Positions 17,922 to 27,074 of a stretch of DNA of 62,885 nt are shown one piece after another. How positions within the stretch are numbered: the first letter of the stretch is position 1; each line of letters begins with the position of its first letter. The stretch comes from a bacterium. GTDB lineage: Bacteria > Desulfobacterota > JAPLJL01. A model generated the notes under the pieces. The model saw only the letters and a program-made list of their open reading frames with translations, ran no database searches and was not told the DNA's origin. Both the position numbers and the translations under genes were made by a program. The stretch is taken from the NCBI GenBank assembly GCA_028713675.1, contig JAQTNV010000017.1:1-62885 (forward strand), in the 5' to 3' direction.

Positions 17922-18857
17922 TTATTTCAGTTTCAGGTTCTTGGCCCAGCCGACATTCTTCAGCAGCTCATCCTTTAATTTCGGATCGTAGATCCTGACC
18001 GGGATTCCGGAGGCCTGTTCCCAGAACCAGTCGTCAAAATTGCGCTTGGGAACGCTCACGGATTCAACCAGGTAATATTCCCCTTCATTTTTCCGGCCCG
18101 TTTGGGAAACAGGCCCTACATGTTTTATCAATTTAATAACCTGGTACCCTTCCTGCCATTCGATCACCTGGGGGGCGACCGCTCCCGGTTTCAGGGAGGA
18201 GATTGCGTCGATCAGGCGCTTGGCCTGCTCCTGGCCCGCGCCGGAGGGATTTTCGCGCGGTCTGGTCCCGGCTTCCTGGGGCTGGATGCCTTCCTGCTCG
18301 GAAAGCTTGAGCTTTTTCACCTCCAGGCCCTGGTCCCGGGCCGTTTCACTGAAGGCGGAAGGGGATTTGAGGGCAGCCTGCAGGAATTTCTCGGCGTTAT
18401 TCCGCTGCTGCTGGTGGATGGCGCCGGATTTCAGAAACACCTCGTTGTAAACCGCCCGGTCCGCGTAAACCACCCGGATGAAGCTGTTCAGGTAATTTTT
18501 CCGGTCGTGCCCGTAGACGTTCTTGACCTTTTCCAGGACCGCCGGGGCCTTGGTGTTCTGATCGATCCTTTGCGCCTCGGCTTCCCAGGTGGACTGGTCC
18601 ACCTTCTGGCCCAGGGACTTAAGGACCTCTTCGGAAAGATAACCCTTGATCAGCTGGGTGAGCCCGATGTAATCCTTCCCGCTCCCGGGGTAGTAAACCT
18701 CGGAGACCCGGATCCGAAACGCAATATCCTTGTCGGTGATCGGAATGCTGCCCACCTCCGCCACTTTCCGGGTGCAGGCCGGAAACAGGCACAGGAAAAA
18801 GGCGAGGGAAGCGATAAATAATCGGCAGGTTTTACCCGGACCGGAATGGTGACGCAT
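17922..18857 (-). CDS. SurA-N-like periplasmic lipoprotein, probable chaperone
   Basis: The 311-residue product has a signal peptide (RLFIASLAFFLCLFPAC) with a probable lipobox cysteine at C28, although Phe at -3 is unusual. After the cysteine it reads TRKVAEVGSIPITDKDIAFRI, typical of the start of SurA/PrsA-type parvulin chaperones, followed by helical segments. A region near residues 200-260 resembles the remains of a peptidyl-prolyl isomerase domain, but I cannot identify its active-site residues, so a chaperone without isomerase activity is possible. It is convergent with the glycan cluster. Confidence 0.7.
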   Translation of the reverse strand: MRHHSGPGKTCRLFIASLAFFLCLFPACTRKVAEVGSIPITDKDIAFRIRVSEVYYPGSGKDYIGLTQLIKGYLSEEVLKSLGQKVDQSTWEAEAQRIDQNTKAPAVLEKVKNVYGHDRKNYLNSFIRVVYADRAVYNEVFLKSGAIHQQQRNNAEKFLQAALKSPSAFSETARDQGLEVKKLKLSEQEGIQPQEAGTRPRENPSGAGQEQAKRLIDAISSLKPGAVAPQVIEWQEGYQVIKLIKHVGPVSQTGRKNEGEYYLVESVSVPKRNFDDWFWEQASGIPVRIYDPKLKDELLKNVGWAKNLKLK

Positions 18858-18945
18858 TTAAATATCCGTCCTTTCGATTCCTCCTCTCCCCGGAGGGGAA
18901 ATCCGGGGGAAGAGGTTTGGTGGATACCGTTTCATATTAGACTGA

Positions 18946-19893
18946 CTAGCTTCTGATAATGGCGACGGTTGACCCCTGGCAGCGGTGAAGCACGGCTAGA
19001 CTCACGCTTCCGAGTAAAAGGCGTTGCCAGCGGCTCTTCCCCGCGCGGCCGAGAATGACCAGCTGTGGCCGGGCTTTTCCCGCTTCCGCGAGGATTTCCT
19101 CGGCGGGCTTCCCGATCCGGATCATGCTCGTGACCACATCGTCCGGAATGGAGACCTGCCGGAAGGCCCTCCGGGCTTTTCCCAGGAGATCCCAGGTCTT
19201 TTTGTCCGGGGCGATCCTGGATTTGATTGTTTGTTCGTAGTTGGCGAGGGGGATTACGGTCAGCAGGGTAATCCGGGAGAGCGACGGGTTCAGAGCCGCG
19301 GCCAGGCGGGCGGCGTATTCCCCCGCCCGGGCAGAGTCCGGTGAACCGTCCACCGCCACCAGCATTTTTGCCGCCGGGCCGTCATTTCTAAAAAGGTTTT
19401 TACAGACCACGTAAACATCCTGGCGGCGAACCAGTTTAACCACCTTGTCGGTGACGCTCCCGAAATAAAAAGCCGGGGCGGGAGAAACCCCTCTCCGGCC
19501 CATGATAATGGTGGAAAACCGGCCGGCCTCCGCCATCCGGACAATTTCGCGGGCGGGTTCCCCTTCCGCAATCCGGGTCTCAATTCGAGCCCTGATGCCC
19601 AGATTCTTCAGGAGTTTCTTTCCTTTATCCAGAGAGGGTTGGATGTCTTCGCCCCGGTGCCGGGATTTCAATTCCTTAAAAGTATTCGAGTGCGTGAGGA
19701 TGTCGGTCCGCAAGTCACGGGTGGCGGCGATATGGCTTAAATAGCTTTCTTCCATTACCTGCAGCAGGGTTACACCCTCCAGATTTTTACCCAGGGCGGC
19801 CCCCAGACGGCCGGCGAACTCGAGGGCCTGGCGGGAGGTTTGGCTTCCGTCCACGGGGAGGAGAATCCTGCGAATAGGCCCGGTTTTTTTCAT
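18946..19893 (-). CDS. Tandem universal stress protein
   Basis: Two UspA domains are fused in 315 residues. Each begins with the strand-loop (RRILLPVDGS and KMLVAVDGS) and ends with a complete ATP-binding motif of the form G-x2-G-x9-G(S/T): GRRGVSPAPAFYFGS in the first and GRAGKSRWQRLLLGS in the second. Both halves are therefore predicted to bind ATP. The gene starts 19 bases after the stop of the transporter gene at 19912-21657 and has a GAGAGGA ribosome-binding site, so the two are probably one transcript. The pairing suggests stress- or energy-dependent control of the transporter, which is inference. Confidence 0.93.
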   Translation of the reverse strand: MKKTGPIRRILLPVDGSQTSRQALEFAGRLGAALGKNLEGVTLLQVMEESYLSHIAATRDLRTDILTHSNTFKELKSRHRGEDIQPSLDKGKKLLKNLGIRARIETRIAEGEPAREIVRMAEAGRFSTIIMGRRGVSPAPAFYFGSVTDKVVKLVRRQDVYVVCKNLFRNDGPAAKMLVAVDGSPDSARAGEYAARLAAALNPSLSRITLLTVIPLANYEQTIKSRIAPDKKTWDLLGKARRAFRQVSIPDDVVTSMIRIGKPAEEILAEAGKARPQLVILGRAGKSRWQRLLLGSVSLAVLHRCQGSTVAIIRS

Positions 19894-19911
19894 TGCCGAT
19901 TCCTCTCGGGT

Positions 19912-21657
19912 TTAATAAAAAATTAACAGCCAGACGTTGCAGATAGCCACGCTGATCAGCATATAAGGGAAGGCGTATTTCATAAAGTCCAGGAACCGGA
20001 TTGGGTGACCGGCCTTCTCCGCTATTCCCATCGTAACCACGTTGGCGCTGGCCCCGATCAGCGTCCCGTTCCCGCCCAGGCAGGCCCCCAGGGCGAGCGC
20101 CCACCAGAGGACATGCGATTCCGCTCCCGGGATTTCGCGGGTGAGGTAGGCCGTGATGGGAAGCATGGTGGCGACAAAAGGAATGTTATCAATGAAAGCA
20201 CTCATGATGGCGGAAACCCAGAGGATCATGCAGATGGCGGCGATCAGGTTACCCTGCGAGATTTTCAGGACATAATCGGCAATCAGGGCCAAAAGACCGG
20301 TTTCCTCCACCGCGCTGACCACGATGAAGAGAAACATGAAAAAAAGCAGGGTGGACCATTCAATGTCTTTTTCAATCAGCTCGAGCATCTTGACCTTTTT
20401 GGTGAGGACGGCGTAGGTGAAAAGGGCCCCCGCCCCGAAGAGAGCCGGGATGCAGACCTCCATGTGCCAGTAACCGTGGGAAATGAAGAGGGCGATGGCC
20501 AGCCCGGTGATAAAGAGCCCGTAACCGAGCAGGGTCCGGTCGGTGATCCTGTATTGGTCCCGGATTTTACCGATAAAGCCGTCAATGTCGCTGATCCGGG
20601 CCCGGGCATATTCTTTCCGGTAAAAAACACTGCTGTAAATAATCAGGGCCACCACTGCCAGGATGCAGACCAGGGTCAGGTTGTGGATGAAATCCATGAA
20701 GTCCAAGCCGGCATAGGACCCGATCATGATATTGGGCGGGTCGCCGATCAGGGTGGCGGTTCCGCCCACGTTGGAAGCCATCACCTCGGGGATTAAAAGG
20801 ATCAGGGGTGAAATCCTTAAGGCCAGGGCCACCTCGATGGTTACGGGGGTATAGAGCAGCATCGTGGTCACGTTATCCAGGAAGGCCGAGGTCACGGCCA
20901 CGAACAGGCAGGAGACGGCCGAGAGGACATAAATGTTCCCCCGGGCGACGCGAAAGGCCTGGTAGGCGCACCACTGGAAGACGCCGGTATGCTTCAGAAC
21001 CCCCACGATGATCATCATGCCCATCAGGAGAAAAATCACATTCATGTCAATGGCGCTGATGGCCCGGGCGAAAGAGATGATGTGGTAATCGGGGTTGAGG
21101 GTTCCCGCAGTGTAGGTGACGATCAGCATGGTCCCGGCCCCCAGGAGGGCGGCGATGGTCCGGTGCAGGAGGTCAAAGGAAATGACCAGGTAAATCAGCA
21201 GGAAGATGGCGGTGGCGAGGTAAAAAGCCGGCCCCAGGATCCGGACGATTTCAAAGTTATGGACGGCGAAGAGGTTCTGATCTTTGGGGGCGAAATCATT
21301 TTTCCCGAGCTCAAGCGCGGCCCGGCGGTAGCTGGTTTTGGCGACCTCGACCCGGATCCGGGCGGTCTCGGCGGTTTCCGGCGGAAGCCGGAATTCGATC
21401 TGGTAGGTGCCGTGGGACGAGGTCTGGATTTCCTCGGCCTGCTCCAGGCCGGAGGCGATTTTCTGCGGGGCGCCGTTGACGAAAACCCGGAGCCGGGCTT
21501 CCCGGACCGGTTCCCGGTGGGTGTCCAGAACCGCGCCGGAGAGATAAAAGGTGACTCCGCCGGGATACCCCTCCGCGGCCTTCGCCCGGGCGGGACCGGA
21601 CAGGACGCTTCCCAGCAGGGCGAAGGCGCAGGTGATCAGGATGAGCGGTCTTTTCAT
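19912..21657 (-). CDS. ArsB/NhaD-type ion transporter with a secreted N-terminal domain
   Basis: The first 25 residues form a signal peptide (ending near SGPARAKA). Residues about 35-125 look like a beta-rich, carboxypeptidase-regulatory-like or Ig-like domain (GAVLDTHREPVREARLRVFVNG). From about residue 145 to 581 it is an SLC13/ArsB/NhaD ion-transporter-superfamily permease with two inverted halves. Re-entrant loop motifs are visible, such as SAFLDNVTTMLL and EVMASNVGGTATLIGDPPNI in the first half, and SAFIDNIPFVATM with LGGNGTLIGASAN in the second. The substrate may be sodium, arsenite or a carboxylate. The extracytoplasmic domain fused ahead of the permease is the odd feature. It shares a transcript with the tandem stress protein. 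Confidence 0.88.
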   Translation of the reverse strand: MKRPLILITCAFALLGSVLSGPARAKAAEGYPGGVTFYLSGAVLDTHREPVREARLRVFVNGAPQKIASGLEQAEEIQTSSHGTYQIEFRLPPETAETARIRVEVAKTSYRRAALELGKNDFAPKDQNLFAVHNFEIVRILGPAFYLATAIFLLIYLVISFDLLHRTIAALLGAGTMLIVTYTAGTLNPDYHIISFARAISAIDMNVIFLLMGMMIIVGVLKHTGVFQWCAYQAFRVARGNIYVLSAVSCLFVAVTSAFLDNVTTMLLYTPVTIEVALALRISPLILLIPEVMASNVGGTATLIGDPPNIMIGSYAGLDFMDFIHNLTLVCILAVVALIIYSSVFYRKEYARARISDIDGFIGKIRDQYRITDRTLLGYGLFITGLAIALFISHGYWHMEVCIPALFGAGALFTYAVLTKKVKMLELIEKDIEWSTLLFFMFLFIVVSAVEETGLLALIADYVLKISQGNLIAAICMILWVSAIMSAFIDNIPFVATMLPITAYLTREIPGAESHVLWWALALGACLGGNGTLIGASANVVTMGIAEKAGHPIRFLDFMKYAFPYMLISVAICNVWLLIFY

Positions 21658-21672
21658 GATTCTTCTTTGATC

Positions 21673-21692
21673 TTCGGGATTATTATCCCGAA
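21673..21692. promoter_or_regulatory. Palindrome TTCGGGAT-TATT-ATCCCGAA in the transporter leader
   Basis: A perfect 8-bp inverted repeat with a 4-base centre lies 16 bases upstream of the transporter start. It could be an operator or a stem-loop that occludes the start. Its core resembles the palindrome at 9992-10012. Confidence 0.45.
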
Positions 21693-21890
21693 AAATTCAT
21701 TTGGAAGCTATATAAAATATCCATAGGTCGATAATTTACCCGAATTTCTGGATATTATACGAATTTGATTGGGAAAAAACTGAGAATCCGGCAAGCCAAA
21801 AGCAGGTTGTTGTAATTTGTTTTGATCTTAATTTGATTGATTGGTTTCTTAACCTTTGACCCTTGAACTTTAAACTTTGAACTTTTGTTG

Positions 21891-23177
21891 TTATTTCGGT
21901 CTTTTCCCCTGGCTGACCCGGATGGCGCAGAATTCCCCGCACATCGTGCAGACATCCTCCTCGGCCGGGGGATTTTTCTCCCGGAAGGAGCGGGCTCTTT
22001 GGGGGTCAAGGGCCAGCCGGATCTGGGCGTCCCAGTCGAGGTTCTTCCGGGCTTTGGCCATTTTCAGATCCCGGCTGGACGCCCCGGTGATTCCCCGGGC
22101 GATATCGGCGGCATGGCCGGCGATCCGGGAGGCGATCACACCTTCCCGGACATCCTTGATCCCGGGAAGGGCCAGGTGTTCGGAAGGGGTGACATAGCAG
22201 AGAAAATCCGCCCCGGCCCAGGCCGCCAGCGCCCCCCCGATGGCCCCGGTGATATGGTCATAACCGGCACCCAGGTCGGTGACCAGCGGCCCCAGGACGT
22301 AAAACGGCGCCCCGGAGCAAAGCTTTTTCTGAAGCAGGACATTGGTCTCGATTTCGTTCAGGGGCAGGTGGCCGGGACCTTCCACCATCACCTGCACCCC
22401 GGCTTCCCAGGAGCGGCGGACCAGCTGACCGAGGGTGTGCAGTTCTTTCAGCTGGCTCCGGTCGGTGGCATCGGCGAGACAGCCGGGGCGCATCCCATCA
22501 CCCAGGCTCAAAACGATTTCGTATTTCCGGGCGATCCGGAGGAGGCGGTCATAGTCTTCGAAAAAGGGATTTTCCCGGCGGTTGTATTTCATCCATTCGA
22601 GGGTGAGGACCCCGCCCCGGCTGACCACGCCCAGGACCCGGCGGTTCTTTTTCAGGACCTGGGCGGCTTCCCGGTTAACCCCCACGTGGACCGTCATGAA
22701 GTCCACCCCCTGCTCCGCCTGAAGCTCGACCTCGGCGAAGAATTCCTCGTGACTGAGTTCGACGAAGGATTTCCCCCGGCGCAGGGCCTTGAGGGCCGCC
22801 CCGTAGATGGGGACGGTGCCCAGGGGCACCGGGCAGTTTTTCAGGATTTCCCGCCTGATCTTGTCCACCGGTTCGCCGGTGGAAAGGTCCATCACCGTGT
22901 CGGTTTTGACCTCGAGCGCCGCCCGCAGCTTTTTCAGCTCATTTTTAACGCTGGCCTGGTCCCGGGAACTCCCGATATTGGCGTTGACCTTGACCTTCAG
23001 GCCCTGGCCGATGGCGAGGGGGGTGAGCCCGCGGCGGAGGCGGTTTTTCAGAACCGCGATGGTTCCACGGGCCACCCCGTCCCTGATTATCTCCGGTCCC
23101 ACGCATTCTTTCCGGGCGGCCGCCCGGACCTCGGGGGAGATTTTTCCGGAGCGGGCGATTTCAATCTGGGTCAACAT
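21891..23177 (-). CDS. thiC: Phosphomethylpyrimidine synthase
   Basis: ThiC is a radical-SAM enzyme that rearranges aminoimidazole ribotide into HMP phosphate, the pyrimidine half of thiamine. The 428-residue product carries the C-terminal cluster motif CTMCGEFC (C-x2-C-x4-C) and core segments such as NANIGSS, MDLSTG, GVVSRGG, VMVEGPGHLPL and YDHITGAIGG. The length fits the shorter ThiC forms without an extended N-terminus. The frame is open to 23204, but the first nine codons lie in repeat DNA; the ATG at 23177 (MLTQIEIARSG) fits homologues better. A TPP riboswitch lies upstream, so thiamine pyrophosphate should repress it. Confidence 0.97.
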   Translation of the reverse strand: MLTQIEIARSGKISPEVRAAARKECVGPEIIRDGVARGTIAVLKNRLRRGLTPLAIGQGLKVKVNANIGSSRDQASVKNELKKLRAALEVKTDTVMDLSTGEPVDKIRREILKNCPVPLGTVPIYGAALKALRRGKSFVELSHEEFFAEVELQAEQGVDFMTVHVGVNREAAQVLKKNRRVLGVVSRGGVLTLEWMKYNRRENPFFEDYDRLLRIARKYEIVLSLGDGMRPGCLADATDRSQLKELHTLGQLVRRSWEAGVQVMVEGPGHLPLNEIETNVLLQKKLCSGAPFYVLGPLVTDLGAGYDHITGAIGGALAAWAGADFLCYVTPSEHLALPGIKDVREGVIASRIAGHAADIARGITGASSRDLKMAKARKNLDWDAQIRLALDPQRARSFREKNPPAEEDVCTMCGEFCAIRVSQGKRPK

Positions 23178-23341
23178 AAGCAAGCTCCAAATCCCAAAAT
23201 CCAATATCCAAATAAATAAAATAATGATTGCAGTCAGAGGGTTTGGTAATTGCCCCTCTGGGGTTCTCGTCCTGAGATCCCATTCGGGGTCGAAGGAGAA
23301 TTTGGTGCTTGGAATTTAGCATATTTTTATAATAAATAAAT

Positions 23342-23372
23342 GACCGTCTCACCCGGGGCGGGGGAGGCGGTC
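23342..23372 (-). terminator. Hairpin between the TPP riboswitch and thiC, possible attenuator
   Basis: Read on the minus strand, arms GACCGCCTC and GAGACGGTC pair with one mismatch. A CCCG/CGGG inner stem sits between them and an ATTTATTTATTAT stretch follows. It lies 25 bases after the aptamer and about 165 bases before the thiC start. The U-run is imperfect, so termination is plausible rather than certain. Confidence 0.55.
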
Positions 23373-23396
23373 GCAGGTAAAATTCCGGAATCTCCC

Positions 23397-23499
23397 GCCG
23401 CTTTCCCTCCGCTGGAATTATCCAGATCAGGTTCAAGGGGTATCCCCACCGCCCGGGGCGGGGGGATTCTCAGCTGCAGGCTTTCGCGCCCCCAGCGGC
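23397..23499 (-). promoter_or_regulatory. TPP riboswitch (THI element)
   Basis: On the minus strand the conserved aptamer parts occur in order: a GGGGGCGC segment after the P1 arm GCCGCT, then GCTGAGAAT, the TTGAACCTGATCTGGATAAT core, and CCAGCGGAGGGAA with the closing arm AGCGGC. GCCGCT (23499-23494) and AGCGGC (23402-23397) form P1. The variable P3 arm is GC-rich. It precedes thiC and is followed by a terminator-like hairpin. Confidence 0.95.
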
Positions 23500-23567
23500 T
23501 TTTACGTCTGAATCTTAACGGATTCCAAAGAAAATAAGCAATCGGAACCTGGGGAAACAGGCGCCGG

Positions 23568-24749
23568 TTAAATCAAAAGGTTTTGCATGAGGTTCCGGGT
23601 TTTGGAGTCGATGTGGGAAAATTGCAGGCCGACCACGTATTTTTCTTCCTTGTCGATCTTTTCCGTCCGCACCACCGTGCCCAGCACCTCGAGGACCTTT
23701 TCCAGGGCCGGGATCTTGATTTTCAGGACGATGGCGGTGGAGAGATTAATCGGCTCCTCGCACTCGAAGGACAGCCCGTTCTCGCTGATGTTCCGGGTGG
23801 TGGTGATCTGTTCGTCTCCGGCGGGATCCTCGGTAACCACCTTGTAGCTCAAAATGTACGATCTCTCGATCCGCGGAAAGGTTCTCCTCTCGCTGTAGAA
23901 GAGGCAGATCCGGTTCTTGGTGAAATTCTTGGCCCGGTAGAGAGCCTCGTCCGAGCTCTTGATCAGTTCCTCCCAGTTCTCCCCGTCGCCCGGGTAGCAC
24001 GCGACCCCGCCGCTGATCGTTAACCTGCCCTCGGTTACTCCCTCCATCCCTTCAAAAGGATGTTTCTCGATTCTTTTGCGGATCCGCTCCGCCAGGATGC
24101 CCGCGCTCTTTTTATCGGTTTCCGGAAGCAGGATGGCGAACTCCTCCCCCCCGTAACGGGCGATGGTGTCCGACATCCGGCAGCTGGAGGAGAAGATGCC
24201 GGCGATCTGCTGCAGGGCCAGGTCTCCGGCGATATGGCCGTGGTGATCGTTGTATTCCTTGAAGTTGTCCAGGTCGAAGAAAATCACGGAGGAGGAGCTT
24301 TTGTACCGCCGGCAGCGCTCGATTTCCTTTCCCAGGGTATCGTTGAAATGCCGTTTATTGTAGAGACCGGTCAGGCCGTCGGTGAGGGCCGAACGCACCG
24401 TTTGTTCGAAGAAGGCGATCTCGACGATCTTGGGGTTTTTCACCTTGCGGTTGATGTTGATGAAATAGTCGAGGAGGGCGACCCGGAAACCGATGCAGCG
24501 GTGAATCCCCTTTTCCATCTCGGCCTTGTGCTTCAGGATGCTGTCCCAATGGGCCCGGGCTTCATCGGGGGAGAAGTCCAGGTGGGACAGGACCTTGAGC
24601 AGGTTGGCGAAGAACACGTCTCCGCTCTCGGCCCCGAGGGCGTTGAGCTTATCGATGAGCCGGCGCTCGTTTCCGCTGTCCTCATCCAGATATTGGATAA
24701 TTTCCTCGAACATCCGGTTGGATTTCTCCACGATCTTCATCTCCATCAT
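23568..24749 (-). CDS. Diguanylate cyclase with C-terminal PilZ domain
   Basis: The 393-residue protein has an N-terminal helical region of about 125 residues with no recognised sensor fold, then a GGDEF domain with the intact active site GGEEF (200-204). An inhibitory I-site R191-M-S-D194 lies five residues before it. A PilZ domain follows from about residue 285 (RRTFPRIERSY, then RNISENGLSF). It should make c-di-GMP from two GTP and may sense its own product through both I-site and PilZ. No transmembrane segment is seen, so it is probably cytoplasmic. Together with the PilZ protein at 6151 it shows active c-di-GMP signalling in this organism. Confidence 0.92.
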   Translation of the reverse strand: MMEMKIVEKSNRMFEEIIQYLDEDSGNERRLIDKLNALGAESGDVFFANLLKVLSHLDFSPDEARAHWDSILKHKAEMEKGIHRCIGFRVALLDYFININRKVKNPKIVEIAFFEQTVRSALTDGLTGLYNKRHFNDTLGKEIERCRRYKSSSSVIFFDLDNFKEYNDHHGHIAGDLALQQIAGIFSSSCRMSDTIARYGGEEFAILLPETDKKSAGILAERIRKRIEKHPFEGMEGVTEGRLTISGGVACYPGDGENWEELIKSSDEALYRAKNFTKNRICLFYSERRTFPRIERSYILSYKVVTEDPAGDEQITTTRNISENGLSFECEEPINLSTAIVLKIKIPALEKVLEVLGTVVRTEKIDKEEKYVVGLQFSHIDSKTRNLMQNLLI

Positions 24750-24989
24750 TTTATGAGTTCCTCTTCGTTTAAGTCTGATTATAAAGGATAGATTTAATTA
24801 GAATACCAATAGGATCAATTGTCAAAAGTCGAAAGAGGAATCCGGGTTTTCCCGGTTTGCATCGGGTTGGGTTTGAATTAAGCTTCTAATAAATACTTAG
24901 CAGCCAGGCAGCCGAGCCGCCAAGATTCCAGATCCAGATTTTAACTTTGAACCTTGAACGTTGAACTCTGAAACCGATCAACCTTGACG

Positions 24990-27074
24990 ATGATCACCCA
25001 GGTCCGCAAACGCGACGGCCGGCTCGAGGCTTTCCAGCCCCGGAAAATCACCGACGCCATCCGCCGGTCGCTTTTCGATTTCGGCGTAAAAACCCCGGGA
25101 ACCGCGTCCCGCCTGTCCCGGGAGGCGGTCCGGGCCCTGGAGGCGGCCTACCCCCGGGAGGCCCCGGGGGTGGAAAACATCCAGGACACGGTTGTCTCGG
25201 TCCTGGGCCGCTGGAACCCCCGGGCGGCCGGGCGCTACCGGGATTACCGGGAGAAAAAAGCCCGTCTCCGGCAGGCCCGGCTGGAATTCGGGATCGAGGG
25301 GAAACTTTCCTACAATGCCCTGGCGGTGCTGGAACGCCGCTATCTCCGCCGGGACGAAAGCGGGAAACTGGTCGAGACCCCGAAACAGATGTTCCGCCGG
25401 GTGGCGCGCGCCGTGGCCCGGGTGGAACGGGATTACGGGAATGACCCCGCCCGGGTCGAAGAGGAATTCTTCCTGGCCATGTCCCGGCTGGAATTCCTGC
25501 CCAACAGCCCGACCCTTTTCAACGCCGGGACCCGTCACCCCCAGCTTTCCGCCTGCTTCGTTCTCCCGGTCGAGGATTCCCTGGATTCCATTTTTTCGGC
25601 TTTGAAGGAAACCGCCCTGATCGAAAAATCCGGCGGGGGAGTGGGTTTTTCCTTCTCCCGCCTCCGGTCCCGGGGGGACCTGGTCAAATCCACGCTGGGG
25701 GTGGCCTCGGGCCCGGTTTCGTTCATGCGGGTTTTCGACACCACCACCGATGTGATCAAGGCGGGCGGGAAAAGGCGGGGGGCGATGATGGGGGTGCTCC
25801 GGGTGGACCACCCCGACATCCTCGATTTCATTTCCGCCAAAGCGGACGCCCGGACCCTGAAAAACTTCAATCTCTCGGTGGGGGTGACCGACGTCTTCAT
25901 GGAGGCGGTCAACCGGGGCCGCGCCTACGATCTGATCAACCCCCGCACCGGGAAAGCCGTGAACAATCTCCCGGCCGGCCTGGTCTGGGACCGGATCGTC
26001 CAGGCCGCCTGGAAAACCGGGGATCCCGGGCTCCTTTTCCTGGACGAGATCAACCGGCGGAACCCCACCGCCCGGCTCGGTCAGATCGAGAGCACCAATC
26101 CCTGCGGGGAAGTGATCCTCCATCCCTACGAGTCCTGCAACCTGGGATCCGTCAACTTGACCCGGGTCCTGGAAAAATCCGGCCGGAATTACCGGATCGA
26201 CTGGAAGAAACTCCGGGGACTCGTCCGGCTCGCGGTCCGGTTCCTGGACAATGTTGTGGACGCCAACCATTATCCCCTCCCGGCGATTGCGCGGATCACC
26301 CGGGCCAACCGGAGGATCGGCCTGGGGGTGATGGGGTTTGCCGACCTGCTCTTTCTCCTGAAAGTCCCCTACGACTCGGAGCGGGCCCTTCGAACCGGCG
26401 GCAAAATCATGAAATTTATCGCAGAGGAATCGCATCGGGCCTCCGCCGAGCTGGGGAAGGAGCGGGGCTCCTTCCCGAATTTCCGGGGGAGCCTCTGGGA
26501 AAAAAGGGGATTCCGGGCGATACGGAACGCCACCACCACGGTGATCGCCCCCACCGGGACTCTCTCCATCATCGCGGGCTGTTCCTCGGGGATCGAGCCG
26601 GTGTTCGCCCTGAGCTTCATCCGCCGGGTGCTGGAGGGCCGGGAGCTCCTTGAAATCAACCCTGTATTCGAGTCGGAAGCCAAGGCCCGGGGGTTTTACT
26701 CCGCCGAATTGATGCTCGAGATCGCCCGGGCCGGTTCGATCCGGAAGGTGAAGGGGCTCCCGGAGGACCTGCGCCGGATTTTCGTGACGGCGCTGGAAAT
26801 CAGGCCGGAGCATCATGTCCGGATGCAGGCGGTTTTTCAGAAGTGGGTGGATAACAGTGTCTCCAAGACCGTCAACTTTCCCAAGGACGCCACCCCGGAG
26901 GACATTCAAAAGGTATTTCTCCTCGCCCACCGCCTGAAGTGCAAGGGCATTACCGTCTACCGCTACGGGTCAAGGGACGAACAGGTCCTTTCGCTTCCTA
27001 AGAGGTCGGATTTCCTGGAGGCCGAGTCCGAGTTTTCCGGGGGCTGTCCGACGGGAACGTGCCAAATAGCATAG
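24990..27074 (+). CDS. nrdJ: Adenosylcobalamin-dependent (class II) ribonucleotide reductase
   Basis: The 694-residue enzyme reduces ribonucleotides to deoxyribonucleotides with a B12-generated radical and does not need oxygen. An N-terminal ATP-cone (VRKRDGRLEAFQPRKITDAIRRSL) precedes the catalytic barrel. Key pieces are LSACFVLPVEDS, STNPCGEV with the active-site cysteine, and APTGTLSIIAGCSSGIEP. The C-terminus ends in CPTGTC, a likely redox-active cysteine pair. No nrdB-like partner is near, as expected for class II. A TTG at 24984 is also in frame; the ATG at 24990 is preferred. I saw no cobalamin riboswitch upstream. Confidence 0.95.
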   Translation: MITQVRKRDGRLEAFQPRKITDAIRRSLFDFGVKTPGTASRLSREAVRALEAAYPREAPGVENIQDTVVSVLGRWNPRAAGRYRDYREKKARLRQARLEFGIEGKLSYNALAVLERRYLRRDESGKLVETPKQMFRRVARAVARVERDYGNDPARVEEEFFLAMSRLEFLPNSPTLFNAGTRHPQLSACFVLPVEDSLDSIFSALKETALIEKSGGGVGFSFSRLRSRGDLVKSTLGVASGPVSFMRVFDTTTDVIKAGGKRRGAMMGVLRVDHPDILDFISAKADARTLKNFNLSVGVTDVFMEAVNRGRAYDLINPRTGKAVNNLPAGLVWDRIVQAAWKTGDPGLLFLDEINRRNPTARLGQIESTNPCGEVILHPYESCNLGSVNLTRVLEKSGRNYRIDWKKLRGLVRLAVRFLDNVVDANHYPLPAIARITRANRRIGLGVMGFADLLFLLKVPYDSERALRTGGKIMKFIAEESHRASAELGKERGSFPNFRGSLWEKRGFRAIRNATTTVIAPTGTLSIIAGCSSGIEPVFALSFIRRVLEGRELLEINPVFESEAKARGFYSAELMLEIARAGSIRKVKGLPEDLRRIFVTALEIRPEHHVRMQAVFQKWVDNSVSKTVNFPKDATPEDIQKVFLLAHRLKCKGITVYRYGSRDEQVLSLPKRSDFLEAESEFSGGCPTGTCQIA

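Noticed and set aside
24750..24989. Cobalamin riboswitch before nrdJ
   Set aside because: No B12-box-like sequence or complex fold could be found; the gap holds CTTTGAACCTTGAACG-type repeats.
24978..26930. 650-codon open frame opposite nrdJ
   Set aside because: It lies wholly antisense to a well-conserved gene, and its product is rich in Gly, Pro, Arg and Asp with no known motif. Long antisense frames are expected in GC-rich genes.
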